From assembly GCF_026870155.1 (NCBI RefSeq), contig NZ_CP113975.1:124001-188000 (forward strand): a stretch of DNA of 64,000 nucleotides. The letters run 5' to 3'. Under the pieces are notes generated by a model, which was not told the DNA's origin, ran no database searches, and saw only the letters and a program-made list of their open reading frames with translations. Positions 15,820 through 26,483 of this stretch are shown in pieces. The stretch comes from Flavobacterium marginilacus (GTDB lineage: Bacteria > Bacteroidota > Bacteroidia > Flavobacteriales > Flavobacteriaceae). Position numbers and translations under genes: made by a program. Each line of letters opens with the position of its first letter. The stretch's first letter is position 1.

Positions 15820-16185
15820 ATATTTTTCTAAAAGTGTTCAAAGATAAGAAAAAAGTGGTCAGTGGTCCGTTTTTAGTAATCAGTGCGTCACAACGCAGAT
15901 AATTTTTCATTAATTTATCAAAAAGATAGAATTGATTCTTTTTCTGGAGCAGAAAGATTAGGCATTTTTAGCAGGCATTGGTCCCGCTTTTCGTTACAAT
16001 CTTATAAGCCGAACCCCGGCTTATAAGGATTTTTACTGCAAACGAAGTTCACTGAACTCCTATAGAAATAAAAGTATAGTGAAGTAATCGGGGCTAAAGA
16101 GAAACATTTGTATTTTTTGTAGGCATCTCAGACCTAACAGGTTTTTAAAACCTGTTAGGTCTCCATAAAAGACCAAAAAAGCATA
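15820..16185. other. Gene-free stretch with interspersed hairpin repeats
   Basis: No credible reading frame. It contains an element from about 15974 to 16097 that starts CATTGGTCCCGCTTTTCGTT and ends AATCGGGGCTAA, with a central hairpin at 16001-16027 (CTTATAAGCCG, loop, CGGCTTATAAG). Elements with this kind of sequence recur in flavobacterial genomes as far as I recall. A second perfect palindrome follows at 16131-16161. Confidence 0.6.
16131..16161. repeat. Perfect 15-bp-arm palindrome
   Basis: GACCTAACAGGTTTT, one T, then AAAACCTGTTAGGTC. It lies 25 bases past the stop of the minus-strand ArsC-like gene's neighbour region, upstream of yicC and downstream of no plus-strand gene, so a terminator for the 16186 gene or a mobile repeat are both possible. 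Confidence 0.75.
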
Positions 16186-16536
16186 TTACCCCAATACTTT
16201 CATCACCTGATGAATATTCTGCTGAGAATTACCAATGTATATTTTCTCGTCAATGATAAAAACCGGACGGCTCAGGAACGTATAATGTTCCAAAATGTAT
16301 TTTTTATAATCGTCCTCGGAAAGGGATTTGTTCTTTAAATCCATCGATTTGTATAACTGTGCCTTTCTGCTGAACAGAGCTTCATAACTTCCCGAAAGTT
16401 TGTGCATTTCCTCCAGTTCTTCAGCAGTTATTGGGTTTTGCTTAATATCGTGAAAAGCCAGATTATGTCCTTCAGGCAGTGATTTTATAATTTTTCGGCA
16501 AGTGTCGCACGAAGCGAGATAGTATATTTTGTTCAT
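16186..16536 (-). CDS. ArsC/Spx-family thioredoxin-fold protein
   Basis: A 116-residue protein of the arsenate-reductase-like ArsC/Spx/YffB superfamily. The N-terminal YYLASCDTCRKIIKSLP carries the CxxC pair (Cys9 and Cys12 of SCDTC), and the later LSRPVFIIDEKIYIGN matches the cis-Pro/RP strand of the fold. The spacing suits a glutaredoxin-dependent reductase, but no arsenic genes are nearby, so arsenate reduction is not supported by context. It is monocistronic and divergent from the DinB-like gene. Confidence 0.85.
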   Translation of the reverse strand: MNKIYYLASCDTCRKIIKSLPEGHNLAFHDIKQNPITAEELEEMHKLSGSYEALFSRKAQLYKSMDLKNKSLSEDDYKKYILEHYTFLSRPVFIIDEKIYIGNSQQNIHQVMKVLG

Positions 16537-16611
16537 TATTTTTTCTGTTTTCTAAATGCAAAGGAAAACATTTGATTTTAAAATGTTTAATTTTATGCAA
16601 AAATTAAAACT

Positions 16612-17067
16612 ATGCAAGATACATTTGAAGTTGCCAGAACAGGAAGAAGAATGCTGAATTCTTATTTTGAAAATTACACTTTGGAACAATTAAATAAAAT
16701 TCCGGAAGGATTCAGTAATAATTTGTTTTGGAATATTGCACACATTGTGGTGACTCAGCAATTATTAGTTTACAAATTATCAGGTTTGCCAATGGTGATT
16801 TCCGACGAATTAGTTGAAAAATACCGCAAAGGAACCAAACCAGAGCAAGATGCTGCCCAAGAAGAGGTAGATTTTATAAAATCATTGGTATTCTCAACTG
16901 TAGATAAGTTGGAATCTGACTATAATAATGGAATTTTTGTAAATTATCATGAATATCCAACTTCCACAGGATTTATTTTAAAAAGTGCTGTAGGAGCTAT
17001 TGAATTCAATAATTTTCACGAAGGCTTGCATCTTGGAGTTTTAATGAGCATCCGAAAGTTCGTGTAA
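16612..17067 (+). CDS. DinB-family (DinB_2) protein
   Basis: A 151-residue helical-bundle protein. The His residues in FWNIAHIV (about 45) and in FNNFHEGLHLGVL near the C-terminus are placed like the metal ligands of the DinB/YfiT-like family. Members include metal-dependent thiol transferases and many of unknown function. It stands 75 bases upstream of the PLP-dependent sulfur-amino-acid gene; co-transcription is possible but the substrate is not evident. Confidence 0.85.
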   Translation: MQDTFEVARTGRRMLNSYFENYTLEQLNKIPEGFSNNLFWNIAHIVVTQQLLVYKLSGLPMVISDELVEKYRKGTKPEQDAAQEEVDFIKSLVFSTVDKLESDYNNGIFVNYHEYPTSTGFILKSAVGAIEFNNFHEGLHLGVLMSIRKFV

Positions 17068-17142
17068 TCGTTTGAAAGAATAAAATTAGTGTACTAATTT
17101 TTTTGTCTCAGATTTAAAAGTTGAATAATTAGAAAAAATAAA

Positions 17143-18291
17143 ATGATGAAATTCAATACCAAAGTCATTCACGGAGGTCAGCATCACGATCCAAGCACTG
17201 GAGCAGTAATGCCTCCCGTTTATCAAACCTCTACTTTTGTACAGACTAGTCCAGGAAACCCCTTAAATCCCGATTACGAATACAGCCGTGCAGCAAACCC
17301 GACGCGAACTGCTCTTGAAAATGCTTTGGCGAGTATCGAAAACGGAACCCGCGGATTGGCTTTTTCATCAGGACTTGCGGCTACTGACTGTATTTTACGA
17401 TCCTTCAAAGCAGGGGACGAAATCATCGCGATGGACGATTTATACGGCGGGACTTATCGTATGTTTACCCGAATTTACAAGGATTCTGGAATTAAATTTC
17501 ATTTTGTCGATATGAACGATTTGGATAATTTCAAGTCCCTGATTAATGAAAACACCAAAATGGTCTGGGTGGAAACACCAACAAACCCATTAATGAAATT
17601 GGCTGATATTGAAGAAATAGCCAAAATAACTAAAGTGAACAATATTCTTTTTGCGGTGGACAACACTTTTGCAACTCCTTATCTGCAAAAACCATTAGAT
17701 TTAGGTGCTGATATCGTTATGCATTCTGCAACTAAATATCTAGGCGGACATTCAGATGTGATTGCAGGAGCATTAATTGTAAAAGACGAAGACTTAGGGA
17801 AACAGCTGCATTTTCAGCAATTTGCGACAGGAGCTACTTTGGGACCAATGGACAGTTTTTTGGTGCTTAGGGGAATTAAAACACTGCATTTAAGAGTACA
17901 GAGACATTCTGAAAATGGTAACAAAGTAGTTGAGTTTTTGAATAATCATCCTAAAATAAAAACAGTTTATTATCCAGGACTGCCAGATCATCCATACCAC
18001 GAAATTGCCAAAAAACAAATGAGCGGTTTTGGCGGAATGGTTTCTTTCACTTTTGCATCTGGGAAAAAAGAAGACTCAGTACAGTTTTTAGAAAAATTGA
18101 AAGTGTTTACATTGGCCGAATCTCTAGGCGGTGTAGAATCGTTAGCCAATCATCCGGCTTTAATGACTCACGCTTCTATTCCTGAAGAAAAAAGAAAAGA
18201 AGTTGGAATTACTGATGACTTGGTTCGACTGAGCGTAGGTATAGAAGATGCCGAAGACTTAATAGCCGATTTAAATCAGGCATTAGCATAA
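17143..18291 (+). CDS. Cystathionine gamma-synthase / gamma-lyase (PLP-dependent)
   Basis: A 382-residue Cys/Met-metabolism PLP enzyme. FNTKVIHGGQ opens the protein, PDYEYSRAANPTR and GLAFSSGLAA bind the cofactor phosphate, and the PLP lysine is K198 in HSATKYLGGH. The end (ESLGGVESL, then VRLSVGIEDAEDL) is typical. Sequence alone does not separate the synthase from the lyase. Two adjacent ATGs (17143 and 17146) are equally possible starts. A strong terminator follows at 18299. Confidence 0.92.
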   Translation: MMKFNTKVIHGGQHHDPSTGAVMPPVYQTSTFVQTSPGNPLNPDYEYSRAANPTRTALENALASIENGTRGLAFSSGLAATDCILRSFKAGDEIIAMDDLYGGTYRMFTRIYKDSGIKFHFVDMNDLDNFKSLINENTKMVWVETPTNPLMKLADIEEIAKITKVNNILFAVDNTFATPYLQKPLDLGADIVMHSATKYLGGHSDVIAGALIVKDEDLGKQLHFQQFATGATLGPMDSFLVLRGIKTLHLRVQRHSENGNKVVEFLNNHPKIKTVYYPGLPDHPYHEIAKKQMSGFGGMVSFTFASGKKEDSVQFLEKLKVFTLAESLGGVESLANHPALMTHASIPEEKRKEVGITDDLVRLSVGIEDAEDLIADLNQALA

Positions 18292-18298
18292 AACTAAA

Positions 18299-18336
18299 AA
18301 ATCCCAACTTTAAAATTAAGAGTTGGGATTTTTTTG
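18299..18336 (+). terminator. Rho-independent terminator after the cystathionine enzyme gene
   Basis: AAATCCCAACT, an 11-base loop, AGTTGGGATTT and a T run. It may also serve the convergent gene at 18352. Confidence 0.88.
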
Positions 18337-18351
18337 AATATGTTTTTATTA

Positions 18352-19137
18352 CTAATTGTCAAGGTAAAAGATATACCCCACACCTATAAAAGTGAGCCAA
18401 TCGTTATTTTTATTTTCTTTAAATAATTCAGCATTAGGATTAAGACCGTCAACCCAATCCGAATTGAAATATTGAGCCCTCATATCAAATACAAGATCAG
18501 ACATTGGAGTCAGTTTATAGCGGGTTCCAATATTTAGGACTCCGGAAAAAACCATTTTACTTTCGTTAGAAAACCCATATGGATGTCCGTCTGAAGGGAC
18601 TAAATATTTTGGATGAGTGGTGGCTGTATTTCCAAGTTCTCCTAATTCAGAAGTGGCAGTTGCGGTATAATAGCCTATTTGTGGCCCTATAGCGATATAT
18701 GGAGCAAAACTCCCTATTGTTCTCTCAAAATCATGAATGTGAATGAAGCTGTATTCAAGCTGGAAGCCTAAATTAACCACTTGAGTCGAACCCCGCATTG
18801 CTTTTAGCTGTTTCGATCCGATAGTGTTTTTTTCAACCCATTTTCCGTAATGCTTTAAATCGGTTTTACTGTAAGAAAACTCGTTTCTCACTTTGAAATG
18901 TTCTGCGAAATAACTATTTACAAAGTCAGTATAGGAGAAATTCATATAGTCAACAAATGTAATTCCAAACCCCATATTATTTAAATTGGTTTCGGTATCG
19001 TTACGCAGCCCGTAATCGGAGCGAAACTCAATTCGTCCAGCTATTACACCTAACTCATGGCTTATTCCTGCTTGCGAAAAAGAATTAAATGGTAAACCAA
19101 TTAATAATAGTAATGCAATTTTCTTTAGTTGAGTCAT
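18352..19137 (-). CDS. Flavobacterial outer-membrane-like protein (THC0290_0291-type)
   Basis: A 261-residue exported protein with a signal peptide (MTQLKKIALLLLIGLPFNSF, then SQA). The mature start ISHELGVIAGRIEFRSDYG is characteristic of a Flavobacteriaceae-specific family for which I recall only a locus-based name. Alternating hydrophobic strands (AYIAIGPQIGYYT-like, VLNIGTRYKLTPMSDLVFDM) and a C-terminal aromatic residue pattern (WLTFIGVGYIFYLDN) suggest an outer-membrane beta-barrel. It is monocistronic; the function is unknown. Confidence 0.72.
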   Translation of the reverse strand: MTQLKKIALLLLIGLPFNSFSQAGISHELGVIAGRIEFRSDYGLRNDTETNLNNMGFGITFVDYMNFSYTDFVNSYFAEHFKVRNEFSYSKTDLKHYGKWVEKNTIGSKQLKAMRGSTQVVNLGFQLEYSFIHIHDFERTIGSFAPYIAIGPQIGYYTATATSELGELGNTATTHPKYLVPSDGHPYGFSNESKMVFSGVLNIGTRYKLTPMSDLVFDMRAQYFNSDWVDGLNPNAELFKENKNNDWLTFIGVGYIFYLDN

Positions 19138-19373
19138 AAGTCCGTGGTGTTTTAGTGACTGAGCAAAGATAATAAAACCACAAGATAGGATTTATTAAAT
19201 TATAAAAATAAAATAAAATTTTAAAAAATGAGTGTATCTTTATAATTATTATTAATACTATATCGATTTCGTGAAAACATTGTTTCATGTGTTTGATTTT
19301 TTATAAATGATTAATAAAAAGATAATTTTGTCATAATACAGTGTAAAAAAAGTTAAAATACCTTAATAAGATG

Positions 19374-19381
19374 TATATTTG
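19374..19381 (+). promoter_or_regulatory. gdhA promoter -7 box
   Basis: TATATTTG fits TAnnTTTG and lies 47 bases before the gdhA ATG. No good TTTG -33 box is found at 17-23 bases upstream. Confidence 0.4.
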
Positions 19382-19428
19382 TAACAACTAACGAAAGCGT
19401 TTGCTAAACGTTTATAATTTATTAATCC

Positions 19429-20772
19429 ATGTCAAAAAGTATTACAGATTTTATAGAATTGGTTGCCAAAAAGAATCCGAATGAGCCGGAATTTATGCAG
19501 GCTGTTACAGAAGTTGCTGAAACAGTAATTCCTTTCATCGAAGAAAATAAAAAATATCAGAATAAAATGCTTCTGGAAAGAATGGTCGAATCAGATCGTA
19601 TCATTATGTTCCGGGTAGTCTGGACAGACGATAAAGGTGATACACAGGTGAATAGAGGGTATCGTATTCAAATGAATTCGGCTATCGGACCATATAAAGG
19701 AGGGATTCGTTTTCATCCATCTGTTAATTTAAGTATTTTGAAGTTTTTGGCTTTCGAACAGACTTTTAAAAACAGTTTGACTACACTGCCAATGGGCGGC
19801 GGAAAAGGAGGAGCCGATTTTGACCCAAAAGGAAAATCAGATAATGAAATAATGCGTTTTTGTCAGGCCTTCATGACCGAATTATCAAAACACATTGGAG
19901 CTGATACTGATGTTCCTGCTGGAGATATAGGTGTAGGAGCAAGAGAAGTGGGATACATGTTTGGTCAGTTCAAAAGATTGAGAAACGAGTTTACAGGGGT
20001 TTTAACCGGTAAAGGAATTTCTTTTGGAGGATCATTGATCCGTCCGGAAGCAACTGGATATGGTGATGTATATTTTGCACAAAGCATGCTGGCAACTAAA
20101 GGAGAAAGTTTTGAAGGCAAAACAGTAGTTATCTCCGGGTCAGGAAACGTAGCACAATATGCAGCTGAAAAAGTAGTGCAGTTAGGAGGAAAAGTAGTAA
20201 CTATGTCTGATTCTGCTGGATATATCTACGATGCTGACGGAATTGATGCATCCAAATTGGCTCACATAATGCAGATTAAAAATGAGCTGAGAGGAAGAAT
20301 CAGCGATTATACTGCGAAATATCCAAATGCAAAATATGTAGCCGGCAAACGTCCTTGGGAAGTAAAATGTGATGTTGCTCTGCCTTGTGCAACTCAAAAT
20401 GAATTAAATGAAGACGAAGCCAAAACTCTTGTTGCCAACGGATGTATCTGTGTAGCCGAAGGAGCAAATATGCCTTCAACTCCCGAAGCTGTTCATGTTT
20501 TTCTAAAGGCTAAAATTTTATTTGCTCCCGGAAAAGCTTCCAATGCAGGCGGAGTTGCCACTTCAGGACTTGAAATGTCACAAAACTCACTGCGTCTAAG
20601 CTGGACTTCCGAAGAAGTAGACGAAAGATTAAAAGCCATCATGAAAGACATTCATGCTTCATGTGTGAAATATGGAACAGATGAAACAGGTTTTACAGAT
20701 TATGTAAGAGGAGCCAATATTGCCGGATTCGTAAAAGTTGCCGATGCAATGCTTGCTCAAGGTGTGGTTTAG
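19429..20772 (+). CDS. gdhA: Glutamate dehydrogenase, NADP-type
   Basis: Interconverts 2-oxoglutarate plus ammonia and glutamate. The 447-residue length and the hexameric GDH50 motifs are clear: GPYKGGIRFHPSVN, LPMGGGKGGADFDPKG with the catalytic-region lysine, PAGDIGVGAREVGYM, the Rossmann loop SGSGNVAQYAAEKV, and CVAEGANMPSTPEAV. The length class and sequence fit the NADP-dependent assimilatory enzyme, although cofactor use is inferred. It is monocistronic, with a terminator downstream. Confidence 0.96.
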   Translation: MSKSITDFIELVAKKNPNEPEFMQAVTEVAETVIPFIEENKKYQNKMLLERMVESDRIIMFRVVWTDDKGDTQVNRGYRIQMNSAIGPYKGGIRFHPSVNLSILKFLAFEQTFKNSLTTLPMGGGKGGADFDPKGKSDNEIMRFCQAFMTELSKHIGADTDVPAGDIGVGAREVGYMFGQFKRLRNEFTGVLTGKGISFGGSLIRPEATGYGDVYFAQSMLATKGESFEGKTVVISGSGNVAQYAAEKVVQLGGKVVTMSDSAGYIYDADGIDASKLAHIMQIKNELRGRISDYTAKYPNAKYVAGKRPWEVKCDVALPCATQNELNEDEAKTLVANGCICVAEGANMPSTPEAVHVFLKAKILFAPGKASNAGGVATSGLEMSQNSLRLSWTSEEVDERLKAIMKDIHASCVKYGTDETGFTDYVRGANIAGFVKVADAMLAQGVV

Positions 20773-20777
20773 AAACT

Positions 20778-20945
20778 ATAGATTGCAGATCGCAGAATTC
20801 AGTCTGCAGAATTTAAATAGTAAAAATGCCTTTTTTCTGTATAAGATTAAAGGCATTTTTTTTGTACTTCTACAATATCTGATTTCTCCAGACTGCAATC
20901 TGCAATCTAAAACCTGAATTCTGCAGTCTAAAATCTGCAATCTAA
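20778..20945. repeat. Inverted word-repeat array around the gdhA terminator
   Basis: AGATTGCAGA and CAGAATTCAGTCTGCAG on the left (20779-20812) are answered by CTGCAATCTGCAATCTA and CTGAATTCTGCAGTCTA on the right (20895-20945), with TCTGCAATCTA occurring repeatedly. The block can fold over the terminator hairpin. Confidence 0.65.
20822..20863 (+). terminator. gdhA terminator
   Basis: AAAATGCCTTT, loop, AAAGGCATTTT and a run of T residues (T8), 50 bases after the gdhA stop. Confidence 0.85.
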
Positions 20946-20984
20946 AATCTCTTGTGCTATATTTGTGAACCAATTTGTTGTTCA

Positions 20985-23279
20985 ATGCGAAAAAGACTTT
21001 TATACCTGTTTTTTTTATTTGTGGTTCAAATCACTTTTGCCCAAAGTAATTTGTTGTGGCAGGGATATTTTTCTTACACCCAGATCAAAGCAGTTTCCGA
21101 ATCACCAAAAGCAATTTATGCTGCTTCTGAAAATGCCTTGTTTTCTAAAGATAACAGCACCAGTATTATAAAAACCACAACAACAATTGACGGGCTTGCC
21201 GGGGAAACCATCACTGCACTGTATTACAGCCCAGCCTTTAACAAAACGATTATTGGATATCAAAACGGCTTGTTAACGGTAATCAACGAAGCCGATGGTT
21301 CTATGCTTAGAGTTGTGGATATTATCAATAAAAGTCTGCCGGCCAATATAAAGCGAATCAATCATTTCATGGAATACAACGGAATTGTTTATGTTTCCAC
21401 CGATTTTGGAATCGTACAGTTCAATTTAACCACTCAGAAATTTGGCGACACCTATTTTATCGGCGACAATGGAGCCGAAATCAAAGTTTCGCAAACAGCA
21501 GTCCACAGCGGATTTATTTACGCATCAACTTCTAATGGTATTCGAAAAGGAGATATTACAAACCCGAATTTAATAGATTACAAACAATGGAATGTAACAA
21601 CAGCAGGTAATTGGTCTGGAATTACATCATTTGGAACTGAATTGTATGCTGTAAATACAGCTGGTTATGTTCATAAATATGATTCGGCATCTAATACTTT
21701 TAGTAGTTTTTTGCAATTATCAGAACCAGCTGTTAATTTTCGTTCCAACGCTGATTATTTGATTATAACAATACCTAATTCTGTTTTGATTTACAATAAA
21801 CAAATGGTACTCCAGCGTCAGATAAATCAAAATCAAATTACAGAAATGCACGGCGGATTTAGCTGTGCATCAGTAATTGGAGATACTATTTTTATGGGTA
21901 CTAATGAAAAAGGGCTGCTTACAGCTTCACTTTCTGGCAGTTCAGCATTCGATAATATAACCCCAATCGGGCCTTCACGCAATAATATTTTTGCTCTTCA
22001 AGCATCACAAAATCAGATTTGGACAGTGTATGGTGATTATGATATTTTTTATAATCCTTATGATTTGGATGATTTTGGAATTAGCAAATATTCAACATCA
22101 GGATGGTTAAATATTCCTTTTGCTGAGGTGCTTGGAGCCAAATCCATGACCCGAATTGCAATTAATCCAGCCAATGAAAAAGAAGTATATGCGAGTTCTT
22201 ATTTTTCAGGCTTATTAAAAATACAAAGCGATATTCCAACGATTTTATACAATCAAAACAACAGCAGTTTAGAATCTTTAACAATCAGTCCGCCAGATCC
22301 CAGTTATATCGATATTAGAATCGGAGGGACAGTTTTTGATAAATCGGGAAATTTATGGGTCAATAATTCCAGAGTTGTAAATGGTTTAAAAATGTTAAGT
22401 TCTGGCGGGCAATGGAAGACTTATGCCATGGATAAAATTATAAATACGCCCGGAAGTAATGATTTTGGCACTATGGTTATTGATAAGTATGGGACAAAAT
22501 GGATGTCTACCAATATAAATGGTGTAATAGCATTTAATGAAAGCAGTAATACGTTCAAAAAAATGACTTTTGGAGCCAATCAGGGAAATTTACCTGTACA
22601 AGATGTTCGAGCGCTGGCCGTTGATACTAAGAATCAGCTTTGGATAGGAACTACAAAAGGATTGAGAGTTTTGACTAATGTAAACAGTTTTCAAACAGAA
22701 AGCCAGTTAACTGCCGAAAGCATTATTATTATGGAAGATAATCTGGCTCAAGAACTGCTTTACGAACAATTTATAACCGACATCGAAGTTGATGGAGCCA
22801 ATGAAAAATGGATTGCAACTGCAGATGCCGGCGTATTTATGGTTTCTTCAAACGGTCAGGAAACCAAATATCATTTTACAACAGAGAATTCACCACTGCC
22901 GAGTAATGCAATAAATGACATTAGTATCAATAAAAGCACAGGTGAAGTTTTTATAGCGACTTCCAAAGGTTTGATTTCTTTCAAAGGAATTGCTACCTCG
23001 GCTAGCGATAATTTAAACAATGTATATGTTTATCCGAATCCTGTTCGTCCAGAATATACTGGGACAGTAAAAATAAATGGATTGCTTAATAAAGCCAATG
23101 TAAAAATTACCGATGTGGCTGGTAATCTGGTTTTCGAGGCCATATCCGAAGGAGGAACAATAGAGTGGGACACCACCGCTTTTGGAAAGTACAAAGTAGC
23201 ATCAGGAGTATATATGATTTTTGTATCGGCTCAGGATGGAAGTGAAACCAAGGTTAAAAAGGTAATGATTATAAGGTAG
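20985..23279 (+). CDS. porZ: PorZ-like beta-propeller protein with type IX sorting domain
   Basis: A 764-residue exported protein. The start at 20985 gives a clean signal peptide (MRKRLLYLFFLFVVQITFAQ); a longer frame from 20952 does not. The mature protein opens WQGYFSYTQIKAVSESPKAI, the PorZ N-terminal propeller motif, with two-component-regulator-type propeller repeats such as VQDVRALAVDTKNQLWIGTT. It ends with a type IX C-terminal domain (VYPNPVRPEYTGTVKI to VKKVMIIR). PorZ takes part in attaching type IX cargo to the surface. A TAnnTTTG box (TATATTTG, 20958-20965) lies 19 bases before the ATG. It stands upstream of recO, as in other flavobacteria, with a DUF1016 gene now between them. 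Confidence 0.85.
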   Translation: MRKRLLYLFFLFVVQITFAQSNLLWQGYFSYTQIKAVSESPKAIYAASENALFSKDNSTSIIKTTTTIDGLAGETITALYYSPAFNKTIIGYQNGLLTVINEADGSMLRVVDIINKSLPANIKRINHFMEYNGIVYVSTDFGIVQFNLTTQKFGDTYFIGDNGAEIKVSQTAVHSGFIYASTSNGIRKGDITNPNLIDYKQWNVTTAGNWSGITSFGTELYAVNTAGYVHKYDSASNTFSSFLQLSEPAVNFRSNADYLIITIPNSVLIYNKQMVLQRQINQNQITEMHGGFSCASVIGDTIFMGTNEKGLLTASLSGSSAFDNITPIGPSRNNIFALQASQNQIWTVYGDYDIFYNPYDLDDFGISKYSTSGWLNIPFAEVLGAKSMTRIAINPANEKEVYASSYFSGLLKIQSDIPTILYNQNNSSLESLTISPPDPSYIDIRIGGTVFDKSGNLWVNNSRVVNGLKMLSSGGQWKTYAMDKIINTPGSNDFGTMVIDKYGTKWMSTNINGVIAFNESSNTFKKMTFGANQGNLPVQDVRALAVDTKNQLWIGTTKGLRVLTNVNSFQTESQLTAESIIIMEDNLAQELLYEQFITDIEVDGANEKWIATADAGVFMVSSNGQETKYHFTTENSPLPSNAINDISINKSTGEVFIATSKGLISFKGIATSASDNLNNVYVYPNPVRPEYTGTVKINGLLNKANVKITDVAGNLVFEAISEGGTIEWDTTAFGKYKVASGVYMIFVSAQDGSETKVKKVMIIR

Positions 23280-23399
23280 AAAACAGATTATAGATAATAG
23301 ATTGGAGAGAGAAGTTTCACAAATATGAAAAACAGAAATTTATTAATGAAAAACAAAGTATTATAAGTTAAAAGGTTCAAACACAATAAAAATCATTTG

Positions 23400-24410
23400 A
23401 TGATGGAATTAAAAAAAGAACTTATTGAACAGATTTTGTCAATTGTCACAATCTCTAGGGAAAAAGCAATTCGTTCTGTAGATACGCAAAGGGTATTAAT
23501 GTATTGGGAAATAGGTAAAATTATTTTTGAAGAGGAACAAAAAGGAAAAGAACGTGCGAGTTACGGAGAATTTCTGATAAAATCATTAGCAGAAAGTCTA
23601 GAGCCACAATTGGGGAGTAGTTTTTCATATAGACAATTAAATTTATTTCGTCAATTTTATCGAATTTTTCCAATTGTGAACGCACTGCGTTCACAATTTA
23701 ATTGGACACATTACAGAACACTTATCCGTATTGATAATAATGATAAAAGAGCTTTTTATATAGCTGAAGTTGAAAAAAATAATTGGACAGCCCGACAATT
23801 AGAAAGACAGGTAAACAGTCAGCTATTTGAAAGATTATTACTTAGTAATGATGTTAAATCAGTTCTGGCCGTTGCCAGAGAAGAAAAAAATCCTGTAGAA
23901 GCTAAAGAGATTATCAAAGACCCTATGGTTTTAGAGTTTTTAGGATTACAAAGAGAGAATTCTTATTATGAGAAAGATTTAGAAAATGCTATAATCACTC
24001 ATATACAGGATTTTATTTTGGAATTGGGTAATGGATTTGCATTTGTCGCCAGACAAAAACGTATTCATTTGGATGGGGATGATTTTTTTATCGATATGGT
24101 TTTTTACAATCGTTTGCTGCAATGTTTTGTAATTATCGAAATAAAAACAAGTAAGCTTACCCATCAAGATATTGGACAGCTGCAAATGTATGTGAATTAC
24201 TATGACCGATTTGAAAAACAATCTTTTGAAAACCCAAGTATCGGGATTTTGCTGTGTACCGATAAAAATGATGCTGTGGTGAAAATTTCTTTACCAGAAA
24301 ATAATTCAAATATTATTGCCAGTAAATATCAATTATACCTGCCAACAGAAGAACAGCTGATAAATGAAGTTAAGAAAGAAATTGAAAAATTAGATAATAA
24401 AATTTTTTGA
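23400..24410 (+). CDS. DUF1016 (YhcG-like) PDDEXK nuclease family protein, copy 2
   Basis: A 336-residue paralogue of the protein at 13961. It has the same N-terminal layout (REKAIRSVDTQRVLMYWEIG, GSSFSYRQLNLFRQFYRIFP, FNWTHYRTLIRID) and C-terminal nuclease-like domain (FFIDMVFYNRLLQCFVIIEI, then KTSKLTHQDIGQLQMYVNYY), where the E-I-K core is intact. The ATG at 23400 is chosen; a TTG just before and an ATG at 23403 are alternatives. Its TGA overlaps the recO ATG by one base, so it is transcribed with recO. The sequence differs clearly from copy 1, so this is not a recent duplication. Confidence 0.88.
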   Translation: MMELKKELIEQILSIVTISREKAIRSVDTQRVLMYWEIGKIIFEEEQKGKERASYGEFLIKSLAESLEPQLGSSFSYRQLNLFRQFYRIFPIVNALRSQFNWTHYRTLIRIDNNDKRAFYIAEVEKNNWTARQLERQVNSQLFERLLLSNDVKSVLAVAREEKNPVEAKEIIKDPMVLEFLGLQRENSYYEKDLENAIITHIQDFILELGNGFAFVARQKRIHLDGDDFFIDMVFYNRLLQCFVIIEIKTSKLTHQDIGQLQMYVNYYDRFEKQSFENPSIGILLCTDKNDAVVKISLPENNSNIIASKYQLYLPTEEQLINEVKKEIEKLDNKIF

Positions 24411-25123
24411 TGCAGGTCAAAACCAAAGCCATAGTAATTTCGTCCTTAAAGTTTCAGGAAAAAAGCTTGATTGTAAAATGTTTTACGCTCTCAAATGGTT
24501 TGAAATCTTATATGGTTCGTGATGCTTTTTCTTCCAGGAAAGGAAGCTCTAAAATAGCATATTTTCAGCCTTTGAGCATTATAGAAATTGAAGCAGTTCA
24601 TAAAAACAAAGGTACTCTGGAAAACTTCAAAGAAGTAAAAATCTCGTACCCTTTTCATTCCATACATTCGGATATTTTTAAGAGTACAATGGTTTTGTTT
24701 CTCTCCGAAATTCTGCATCATTCGATTCATGAAGAAGAGAAAAATGAATCTTTGTTTACTTTTCTAGAAACTGCTTTGCATTGGCTGGACCAGCACGATG
24801 AGATTTCCAATTTTCATTTGATTCTGATGCTGGAAACTACAAAATATCTTGGATTTTATCCAGACACTTCAGATATTGATATGTCTTTTTTCGAAATGAC
24901 TGAAGGTGTTTTTACGCCTTTTCATGCTATTAGTTCGCTCACAGAACATGAAACACAGCTGTTCAAAAAACTGATTAACCTAAAATTTGATAATGATCAA
25001 AAAACGTTTCATGTTATTGAAAGGCAATTGCTTTTAAAAATTTTAATTGATTATTATAGTTTTCATCTCGACGGATTCAAAAGACCTAAATCTTTGGATG
25101 TTTTGAAAGAAGTTTTTTCCTGA
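24410..25123 (+). CDS. recO: DNA repair protein RecO
   Basis: Recombination mediator that helps RecA load at SSB-coated gaps. The 237-residue protein has the N-terminal OB-fold (TKAIVISSLKFQEKSLIVKC, LKSYMVRDAFSSRKGSSKIA) and a helical C-terminal domain. The usual zinc cysteines are absent, as in many Bacteroidota RecO proteins. It overlaps the DUF1016 stop by one base. The contractile-injection operon ends convergently 22 bases downstream. Confidence 0.92.
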   Translation: MQVKTKAIVISSLKFQEKSLIVKCFTLSNGLKSYMVRDAFSSRKGSSKIAYFQPLSIIEIEAVHKNKGTLENFKEVKISYPFHSIHSDIFKSTMVLFLSEILHHSIHEEEKNESLFTFLETALHWLDQHDEISNFHLILMLETTKYLGFYPDTSDIDMSFFEMTEGVFTPFHAISSLTEHETQLFKKLINLKFDNDQKTFHVIERQLLLKILIDYYSFHLDGFKRPKSLDVLKEVFS

Positions 25124-25145
25124 TCCCTGTAAAGGCGACTCATTG

Positions 25146-26456
<1,311 letters not shown>

Positions 26457-26483
26457 TTATTTTTTAAATCTATAATTTTGAAA

